From NCBI GenBank assembly GCA_039105265.1, contig JAPFFF010000064.1, positions 248,001 through 312,000 on the forward strand: a stretch of DNA of 64,000 nucleotides. Reading direction: 5' to 3'. Under the pieces are notes generated by a model. That model was given only the letters and a program-made list of their open reading frames with translations, was not told the origin of the DNA and ran no database searches. The DNA comes from Tritrichomonas musculus. Lineage: Eukaryota > Parabasalia > Tritrichomonadida > Tritrichomonadidae. A program made the translations under genes and the position numbers. Of the stretch, positions 56,361 to 64,000 are shown piece after piece; positions within the stretch are counted from its first letter, which is position 1; every line of letters starts with the position of its first letter.

Positions 56361-58642
56361 TTAACGATGATGATGCAACCCCACTTGATGATGACGAGCT
56401 AGCATCGGATGAAGAAGAACCCATATTTGATGACGATGATGCACCACTTAACGATGACGATGCACCACTTAACGATGACGATGCACCACTTAACGATGAC
56501 GATGATGCACCACTTAACAATGATGATGAAGAATCACTTAACAATGAAGAGTCCACACAACATGATGAAGAGCTTGCTTCTGATACAGTTGACTTACATA
56601 ATGTTACTATTGACATCAAACCATGTGACGTTAGATTTGATAGTGACGGTACCATTGTCGAAGTTAAAGTATGTGATTATGAAGTTAGTGAATCAGATTT
56701 CCTAACAGCATGTGATGATAATGGTTATTATGTTAAGGTTGAATTACATAAAGTAGTACGTGAAACTGGTGAAGTTATTGATATCAAAGCAACACCTAAA
56801 GAGTTACCACCATATGATGATAAGTTTACATCAGCTGATGATGACTACTATGAATATCATGAAGTTGACTATGATAATGTTGAACATGAATGTGATGGTT
56901 ATGATTGTTCTCAATTTGTTGACATAGCTCAACGTGTTGCATACTATTATATGATTCAATCCATTCTTTCACTCATGGATGGAGCTGAAAACCTTCACCA
57001 CGAAGAGTCTGTATCATATGACGATGATGATGTTGACGCTATTGAACTAGTTGATGAACCACTTAATAACGCCACACACAGTGAAGAAGTAGTTGAACCC
57101 ATTGATGAACATGCCAAGTTGATGATTGAATATGTTAATGCTATTGATTTCGTTGACGAACCCATTGATGAACACGCTAAGTTGACGATTGTTAATGTTA
57201 ATGCTATTGATTTCGTCGATGAATCAGTTGAGTATTGTACTATTGACGTTAAACCATGTGAAGTTACATATGATAGCAATGGTAACATCATCGACATTGA
57301 AGTATGTGATTATGAAGTTGAAGATGATTGTTTTGATGAAGTCGGACAAGATGATGATGGTAATGATGTTAAGTTTGAACTACACAAGGTAGTACGTGAA
57401 ACAGGCGATGTTATTGATGTTAAACTCTATGCTGAGTCCAAATACGAACCAGACCTTGAGATTGAAACCTTTGATATTGCTGCTGTTGAAACATATCAAT
57501 ACGATGATGACAACAAACATGCCATCACTATCATTGAGAAAGGCGGTTCACTTACGTTATACCGTCGTAATTACATAATGCCACCATATGATATTATTGA
57601 TTTCGATTCAGATGATGATCAGAAGTTAATCCTAGTTGATGATTACGAAGCCACTACGAATGATGTTGATGTCGCCACTGTAAATAATGATGTTGAACAC
57701 GTAACAGATCTTACCAATGCCGTTATTGAATATACACCATTCACATTCATAGCTACATCCACGATTATTAACACTCTACAAATGATTGATGATGACCAAT
57801 ACAATGATGATGAATTCATTCTTTCACTTATGGATGCAGCTGAACGCTTGTATGGAGACCACTACTACGATGAAACTAAGTATCAAGATGAGTTGGAACG
57901 TATGATGACTGCTGCTAATAATCACGATGCATTCGAAGTTAATATTGATAACAACATTGAAACACAACATGCATTCATACAAGTGTTGAGATATATTCGC
58001 GATAACAGATCACGCTTTCCCACAGCAAGTGTATTAAGTTATGATAATGAAGATAGACATATAAAATCCTTTCCAATAAACAATGAGTTAACTATTGATG
58101 AAGTAATCGATGGAATACTTGGTAACATTACAGTTGAACAGTTCGGTTCTGATACTGATCCAGAAGTTAATGCTGATTACATCCCAGTTAAGTTTGTCGT
58201 TACCTTCTATAAGTTAACTAAACGCAATGGTAAAACAGTATTTCAAGAGAAGATTAATGGTGAATATGTTGATGTTGCAACAGTTGATTCATTCCGCAAC
58301 TCATATGATGGTGCATTCTTTCCATACATTAACCTCATCCCATCACTTGACTTATCACGTTATCAGATCTTTCACGAGGTTGATGCCAAAAACTATACTG
58401 ACAACTGCTTCGTATATGCATGCATTCAGTCAGGTGTATTCACTAAAGATGAGATTGACATGTTACGTGGTATGATACACACACGTTCAGTACCCATCAA
58501 TATGATACTCAAAATAGCTAGTGAAATGCAAATTACATTTCATAATATGATTTGTTTTATTATGAAATTTTTCATTTGTTTTCATATCACATTTCATAAT
58601 ATGATTTTTTATCTCATAGCAAATGTCAAGCATCAACACTGA
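56361..58642 (+). CDS. acidic ORF with a Polinton PolB N-terminal-like tail
   Basis: The frame is open from the insertion edge to the stop ending at 58642; the first ATG in it is at 56951. Early part is Asp-rich. Two related modules follow in tandem: IDIKPCDVRFDSDGTIVEV.. with ELHKVVRETGEVIDI, and IDVKPCEVTYDSNGNIIDI.. with ELHKVVRETGDVIDV. The end, about 58380-58520, has NCFVYACIQSGVFTKDEID and MIHTRSVPINMILKIASEMQ, which resembles the region preceding the exonuclease domain in trichomonad Maverick PolB. The polymerase domains themselves are not seen. Fossil element part. Confidence 0.6.
58614..58618 (+). promoter_or_regulatory. initiator-like motif of the AT-hook ORF
   Basis: TCATA with its A at 58616, 7 nt before the ATG at 58623, fits the host initiator consensus TCAYW. 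Confidence 0.45.
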
Positions 58643-58874
58643 ATTGTTTAACGATACTGCTGTTATTCAATCACTCAAATCAAAGCAAGATGTCAACTTA
58701 AACGTTGATGTCAATGCTAAGCCTAAGTCAAAACGTGGACGCAAACCAAAGTACTTCACTGATGAAGAACGTATCAATGCACGTAGGTTACAACAAAAGC
58801 AATACCGTGAACGTCGTAATAAAGAGCTAGCTGAATTACGTGCAATGAAATTAAACATGAGTAATGAAAAATAA
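58623..58874 (+). CDS. small AT-hook / basic-region protein of the Polinton
   Basis: 83 residues from ATG at 58623. KSKRGRKPKYF is an AT-hook core and is followed by a basic helix, DEERINARRLQQKQYRERRN. This combination recurs in large DNA viruses and Mavericks and suggests DNA binding. Confidence 0.65.
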   Translation: MSSINTELFNDTAVIQSLKSKQDVNLNVDVNAKPKSKRGRKPKYFTDEERINARRLQQKQYRERRNKELAELRAMKLNMSNEK

Positions 58875-58891
58875 TTTTTACTCACACCATT

Positions 58892-59662
58892 TTATGTTAG
58901 CTTCATTTTTGGTGGATCGCATGGCTTCACCTTAATGGTGACAAACATAGGGCTCTCCAACAGCACAGGCTGGTATTGAAAGTCAACCAACTCTAACTCA
59001 ATCTGTTTGAATGAATCAATGTTAACAACATTTTTAATTGGCTTACCATACGTTTCAAAGTTTTGCATGATAGGAATGCCCTGTCCAATAACATGATCAA
59101 TGCTGGCGATAACTGATGGTGTATATTCAACTTCACCTATGTTTGATTGTATAGCTTGACCCTGCTTCGATATGAGATATAGCTTATTAGCATAATCAAC
59201 TATCGGCAGCTCACTTAGAAATGGTACATTTTTTGGAAGCTCTTCATTGAGCTTTATGTTATACAACCCAGTAACCAATGCAAGTCGATGTGATATATGT
59301 GTAAACTTAAATTCATCCACCAATGGTGTGAATTCAATCTGACCATTATTCATCCACCTGATATTAAAGCAAGCATGCTGAGTGTTTGTTAACAAGCGGT
59401 TAATGTAATCTACATCAACATCATACATGTCATCACATTGAATAGTATGTATGCCTGCATCCCATTCAAACACAATCACATCATCCTTAGATATCGTCAA
59501 TATATTCTTAGTATTAATTGATGCAACATGATATTTTATATATTCACAATTCCATGGTATTTGTATGTTGGTTTGCAATCGATTGTATTGTGGCCTAGTA
59601 CTTTGCAATGATAAAAGCATTTTACCCTCATTAAATGATCGCTCCATTAGCTGCACATGCAT
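58892..59662 (-). CDS. penton-like minor capsid protein of the Polinton
   Basis: 256 residues from ATG at 59662. The plan fits Polinton penton (single jelly-roll) proteins: an N-terminal strand block with IPWNCEYIKYHVASI, a middle with HISHRLALVTGLYN, then NKLYLISKQGQAIQSNIGEV and a C-terminal pair of strands IELELVDFQYQPVLLESPMF. Inferred from order and spacing of these blocks. It overlaps the 5' end of the giant ORF on the other strand by 28 bp. Confidence 0.6.
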   Translation of the reverse strand: MHVQLMERSFNEGKMLLSLQSTRPQYNRLQTNIQIPWNCEYIKYHVASINTKNILTISKDDVIVFEWDAGIHTIQCDDMYDVDVDYINRLLTNTQHACFNIRWMNNGQIEFTPLVDEFKFTHISHRLALVTGLYNIKLNEELPKNVPFLSELPIVDYANKLYLISKQGQAIQSNIGEVEYTPSVIASIDHVIGQGIPIMQNFETYGKPIKNVVNIDSFKQIELELVDFQYQPVLLESPMFVTIKVKPCDPPKMKLT

Positions 59663-62600
59663 TATCACTTAAAAGTAAAGGTTATAAAATCAAGCCTAAA
59701 AATGGTGAGCTTAAGATAACACATAATGGTTCAACTGATAATGTTCGAATCAATTGCATATACACTAAGAAAGAGGTTGATGAATTAATATCAAACTCAA
59801 CACCAGAACAATACTTCACACTTAATGAATCAGATCAGCTTTACCTATACAAACCATCATCAATAAGTCAAACGTCAAAGTACTACGTCATGACATGGAA
59901 CATTGATCCAGATTACAACATACCACTACATACTAACTTCACTTTCATTGATCATCTCTTCAACCATGCATGGTCATTGATATGGGATGGTGATTCATGG
60001 ACAGGTGATAACGTTGTGAATAACTCATATGCTAAGCTATCAACATATGAAAGTAAAAAAGGAAGACCATATATTTATGTACAACACACTGAACGCATTG
60101 CGAGATGGTTAAGCAGCTTTGAAGAAGTGTCATCAGATACTAACTATGCAACAGCACTATGCAAGTACATTCAAAACTGGCGTTTGGTATATGGTGATGG
60201 AACTATAATCGAGTTGAATGATTCAAACAGTGACATTACACCAACATCATCATCTCAGATTGATATTAAAGATGTTCCATGTGATATACATTACTTCTCC
60301 GTCAAGTTAACAAGCAAAGTATCGAGTAATAATTTACTTTATATCATGGCTGACATTGTTATTGACGACTTTACCACACCATTACGATGGGACATGCATC
60401 CAGTTACACCAATCGATGCGTCATTCATTAACACATGGGATGACAGTATTGTTATTGAATCATTTAGATATGAACGTAGAGTTAGACACTCAAATAAGAT
60501 AATCGAACCATCAACTAAGAAGAACATTAACATATACATTGAGAAAGATTACTTCGAACAACTACCTGAAAACGCAGATGAAAACTACAATCCATTCGAT
60601 ACAATCATCTCACAGCAATTCTATGAAGTAACACCAGATCCACGTAACTGCACTACATTAACAACAGATCATAACATATTCTCATCCAAAATCATATGGG
60701 CTGATAACATCATGACAATGCGACGTGATCTTAACGTTGTTGGTGGTACACTTGATGTGTTGTCATACGACTACGCTATCTTGAAAGCAATCATCAATTC
60801 TATTCAAGAACAGATGAGGTTACAAGCTAAATACAATAACTATGTCAATGACCTTCAAAAATATATAACTATAACTAAGAATGTATTAAGCATTGTGTCA
60901 GGTGCTATTAAAATTGCAACAGCATTATCTGAGTTCTCATTTGATAGTGAGAGTATGGCATTAAACACAACTCATACAGAAGACTTTCACTTCCCTGACT
61001 TTCCTGGTGGTGGTTCAGGTGGTGGTGGCGGCGGTGGCAAGTTCCCAGGCATAGATATCGTTGGTCAGTTCTTACTTAAGTATGCAGCTAATGCATTTGG
61101 TCAACAGTTTAGCAGATACCTACCATCTCAAACAGATACACCTGCAGCAACATCATCATTAACTGCAACAGCACTTGTGTTAAGTGCATTAGAATCATTA
61201 ACTCAAATAGGTAACGCAACTACCACATTAATTGCAGGTGGACTTACATTCGATCGTATACCAACCATAGTTGATAACACACGAACGATATATCAATCAC
61301 TACAAACGTTCACTGATTCAATACATGAGTTGCGACGTAGATGGAGAGAACGAACTAACAACAATATCATTGTCGATCATACAATTACTAACACTGATGA
61401 GATGGAGTTAGATGAAGATGATACAAATGAAGAAGTAAATAATATTCCATGCGTTAGATTGACTCATGAAACAGTTACCAACACATCAGCTTTTAGTCAA
61501 CCATTATTCGGTGATCATACCATCGAATCATTATCAAACCTATCAATAGATGAACTACTTGATTTGAACACATACGATCCAATTGAAGGTCCACAAATAG
61601 GTGACATCATGGTTAGACGAGTAGGTGACAATCGATTTGGATTGATATACGTAACACGTGTCAATGATAAGGGTGTTAATAAGATAATATACATGAGACG
61701 AATTGATAATGAAAGCAGCACATTAACACCACAACAATTAAGCTTACGCACAATGAGAAGCGTTAATACCAACTCAATGTGGAGCGTCAATGACAATGGT
61801 ACGGTATATACAGCAGCTCAGATCGAACGCATGGAACCAGATGAGAGGTATCAATTTGAATCAGCTCATCCAGAGTATATATTCACACGCAACGTTGATA
61901 ATGAGATGGGAGTTAGCTGGACTGAAGTGAGGGACATGAATGGTTCCATTCAAGCAGTCATTGATGTGAGAATAGTAGTTAGAACTGATGTTAGCAGTGA
62001 TGAGATATCAATTCATAGTCCTGAGTCAAATATCACGATCAACTCACACGGCATCAGTATGCAACAAGGAGATATCAACGCAACAGGACAGGATGAAGTA
62101 CATGAGTTAGTTGCTAACGAACACAATGTTGTCGTATCAACTCATGAGTTAACACCAACTACAGATGGTTCAGTTACAATTCCAAATACAACACTCACGT
62201 TGGCTGACATTGAACAGATGGTTTGGTATGAACGACGTAGGTTAACCATTGAGAATCCAACAATACGCTTCAGACCACATGTTCCAACGTTAAATGATGC
62301 TGATGAAGAGTATACTGAAGTATTATATAATAACAACGTCATTGGCGTGATTGATCGTAGACATCTCAATCAAGTATCAATAGATGATAATCACATAACC
62401 ATTTCCAATCCACATACCAGTCTCGTACTCACTGATAGTGACATAGCATGGGTACGTCAACATGATGAACAGCAGCAAACAATACGTCAAACATTACGTG
62501 GCTTCATATCAAACATCACTGATCGAATAGAACGCATCAACAACAACATTGAATGGTTATTAGATAATCCTAATTCAACTAACCGTATTATCGTTGGACG

Positions 62601-64000
62601 TGGTTCATCCATATTAATTCCAATCGTTGATGTGTTGTTATACATCCCTCGTTTGATTCACAAAGCAGGTGAAGAAACACTTGCATTACTTTCCGAAGTT
62701 GATAACACAACATACTCCACTTATGATGATGGTCTTGATGCAATCATTGAGTGGTGCACTGGCAATGGCATTGATATATCATTACCTGATGATACAAATG
62801 AGGCAATCTCATTAAACTCATGTGTAAACATATGTAAAGCATTCAGAGATACCATCAAAGGTCCACTTGCATTGCTCGCGCATAAGATCAAAGATGTTGA
62901 AAGTAAATCATCAGGTCAGCTACCAAGTTCAGGTGAGTTTGATGCAGTTGAAGGTTATCCTGATTACTACGTCAAGCATGATGACATAACCGTATACACA
63001 CCAACTGTTAGCAGTGAATCAGGTGTTGATGATCCAGTTAATGATCCAGTCATAATCATGAAGATAACATTACCAACTGCACTCAAAAACAAACTCACTG
63101 CTTCAACATCAGTTGATGTGTTTAAGATTCACTTGCGCAACATATTATTATTCGATTGGCAAGGCAACATCTTAAATGACTTCATCATATCAGCTAAAGA
63201 TGGTAAGTTCATCTGCCCAGAGTTGACACACAACGTAGCACGTGATTGCTGCACATACTCAACACGTAAACGAGATGATCCTGAGATAATGTTTGCAACT
63301 GACTTCAACATTGAACCATACATATGCTTCTTGAATGGTGACATAGTGATTCACAACCTACTCTCTACGGATGCATTGGTATCATGCAAGCCAACCATCA
63401 AGTGTGACATCATAGATGCAACTAATGCATTGAAGTTACAACGATCAGATGTGTATTACTTCTATCGACCATCAATGATTGACTATGATGAACATGTTAA
63501 GTACACTGACATGTTTGGTAATGAACAACTTGAGTATGAATGTGAGTGCTATCGAATGGTGTATAAGATACCATCAACGTATGACATACCAACCAACTTA
63601 ACGTTCAAATTTAGTGAGTACTGCTTTGGCAACACATGGGCATTGACATGGGATGGTAACAAGTGGGTTGGTGACAGTATTCAAGGTAGGTTCCAAAGCA
63701 AGGTCATCAGCAAGTGTAAAACACGTGATCCTAAAGAAGATAACTATGGTTCAACTGGTTGTATGGTTGCAGTCAAGCATGATACGTTGAATTATAGAGC
63801 AATACCTGAAGACAAAGCACATGGCTTAGCATATTCACTACTCAACACATGCAGTAACGATGGCAAGTATGAGGTCCTGATCAAGTTGCATGATGGTAGA
63901 TTGGTTAATGCATCTGAGTATGAACTCAGCATAGGCTATTCATTTATACTCAATGGTGCAACGATGGATGGTTATGATTTGGTTGCAATGAGTTGTACAT
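59635..64000 (+). CDS. giant ORF of the Polinton, runs past the edge
   Basis: Open from ATG at 59635 to the window end, at least 1455 codons with no stop. Two similar modules are visible, near residues 61-125 (YLYKPSS ... WSLIWDGDSWTGD) and 1274-1345 (YFYRPSM ... WALTWDGNKWVGD). A glycine run (GGGSGGGGGGGKFPG) near residue 458 precedes a hydrophobic stretch. A basic, Asn-rich helical region follows. No enzyme motif is recognised. Its size, modular repeats and place next to a capsid gene suggest a structural or attachment protein; this is an inference. Confidence 0.7.
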   Translation, partial: MIAPLAAHALSLKSKGYKIKPKNGELKITHNGSTDNVRINCIYTKKEVDELISNSTPEQYFTLNESDQLYLYKPSSISQTSKYYVMTWNIDPDYNIPLHTNFTFIDHLFNHAWSLIWDGDSWTGDNVVNNSYAKLSTYESKKGRPYIYVQHTERIARWLSSFEEVSSDTNYATALCKYIQNWRLVYGDGTIIELNDSNSDITPTSSSQIDIKDVPCDIHYFSVKLTSKVSSNNLLYIMADIVIDDFTTPLRWDMHPVTPIDASFINTWDDSIVIESFRYERRVRHSNKIIEPSTKKNINIYIEKDYFEQLPENADENYNPFDTIISQQFYEVTPDPRNCTTLTTDHNIFSSKIIWADNIMTMRRDLNVVGGTLDVLSYDYAILKAIINSIQEQMRLQAKYNNYVNDLQKYITITKNVLSIVSGAIKIATALSEFSFDSESMALNTTHTEDFHFPDFPGGGSGGGGGGGKFPGIDIVGQFLLKYAANAFGQQFSRYLPSQTDTPAATSSLTATALVLSALESLTQIGNATTTLIAGGLTFDRIPTIVDNTRTIYQSLQTFTDSIHELRRRWRERTNNNIIVDHTITNTDEMELDEDDTNEEVNNIPCVRLTHETVTNTSAFSQPLFGDHTIESLSNLSIDELLDLNTYDPIEGPQIGDIMVRRVGDNRFGLIYVTRVNDKGVNKIIYMRRIDNESSTLTPQQLSLRTMRSVNTNSMWSVNDNGTVYTAAQIERMEPDERYQFESAHPEYIFTRNVDNEMGVSWTEVRDMNGSIQAVIDVRIVVRTDVSSDEISIHSPESNITINSHGISMQQGDINATGQDEVHELVANEHNVVVSTHELTPTTDGSVTIPNTTLTLADIEQMVWYERRRLTIENPTIRFRPHVPTLNDADEEYTEVLYNNNVIGVIDRRHLNQVSIDDNHITISNPHTSLVLTDSDIAWVRQHDEQQQTIRQTLRGFISNITDRIERINNNIEWLLDNPNSTNRIIVGRGSSILIPIVDVLLYIPRLIHKAGEETLALLSEVDNTTYSTYDDGLDAIIEWCTGNGIDISLPDDTNEAISLNSCVNICKAFRDTIKGPLALLAHKIKDVESKSSGQLPSSGEFDAVEGYPDYYVKHDDITVYTPTVSSESGVDDPVNDPVIIMKITLPTALKNKLTASTSVDVFKIHLRNILLFDWQGNILNDFIISAKDGKFICPELTHNVARDCCTYSTRKRDDPEIMFATDFNIEPYICFLNGDIVIHNLLSTDALVSCKPTIKCDIIDATNALKLQRSDVYYFYRPSMIDYDEHVKYTDMFGNEQLEYECECYRMVYKIPSTYDIPTNLTFKFSEYCFGNTWALTWDGNKWVGDSIQGRFQSKVISKCKTRDPKEDNYGSTGCMVAVKHDTLNYRAIPEDKAHGLAYSLLNTCSNDGKYEVLIKLHDGRLVNASEYELSIGYSFILNGATMDGYDLVAMSCT

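Larger units (their letters stand above)
54148..64000. mobile_element. Polinton (Maverick), left part, continues past the window
   Basis: From about 54148 the base composition and codon use change. The left end holds short inverted motifs (around GATACTACGTATC) and seven copies of a 13-bp repeat CTCATGTCATCAC. Inside are an acidic ORF whose end resembles the N-terminal region of Polinton PolB, a small AT-hook protein, a penton-like minor capsid protein on the minus strand, and a giant ORF open to the edge. Integrase, packaging ATPase, protease and major capsid protein are not seen and may lie further right. The copy is broken: about two breaks are visible, one being the inserted 1.49-kb element. 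Largely open ORFs suggest a fairly young copy. The left boundary is approximate. Confidence 0.75.

Overview
The window looks like nuclear DNA of a trichomonad (Tritrichomonas/Trichomonas type). The evidence is joint: very AT-rich spacers; BspA-type leucine-rich repeats; the DUF3447/ankyrin family; a BTB-coiled-coil-F5/8C protein; a Polinton (Maverick) at the right end; a tRNA-Tyr gene with a tiny intron; divergent H3 and H4 genes; and TCAYW initiator-like motifs 7-17 nt before several start codons. TAA, TAG and TGA all act as stops. The species cannot be fixed from sequence alone.

Layout. 1-9155: 3' part of a giant gene with three von Willebrand A (vWA) domains, cut by the left edge. 9156-34322: three head-to-tail units of about 8-8.7 kb. 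Each holds a membrane-protein relic, an ankyrin/coiled-coil/protein-kinase locus on the minus strand, an inverted-repeat element, an alpha-galactosidase (GH27) relic, and then a 3' fragment of the giant vWA gene joined at one recurring breakpoint. 34812-38339: a superfamily-1 helicase that also seems to carry a DEDDy 3'-5' exonuclease domain. 38544-38625: tRNA-Tyr. 38.8-43.0 kb: relics and a 134-residue orphan gene. 43.7-44.8 kb: divergent H4/H3 pair sharing four copies of a 12-mer. 45.0-47.1 kb: a DUF3447-ankyrin-BspA gene cut in frame by two adjacent stops. 47447-48146: an exactly 700-bp Tc1/mariner-like MITE. 49.2-50.0 kb: a 276-bp tandem repeat. 51378-52991: BTB/coiled-coil/discoidin gene. 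About 54.15 kb to the end: part of a Polinton with an acidic ORF that has a PolB N-terminal-like tail, an AT-hook protein, a penton-like capsid protein, and a giant ORF that runs off the edge. A 1.49-kb element with 8-bp target duplications sits inside the Polinton.

The strongest novelty is the ankyrin-kinase locus, present three times. Ankyrin modules of exactly 33 codons are separated by spacers of 84-86 bp or of 63+24n bp. The long spacers hold 24-bp arrays that are exact multiples of 24 bp in all nine cases. The spacers contain stops and lack GT..AG ends. The locus is therefore either a family of pseudogenes or a gene with unusual removable spacers. Module number (2, 4 and 3 pairs), coiled-coil repeat number (4, 2 and 5) and array length all differ between copies, while the kinase domain is nearly unchanged.
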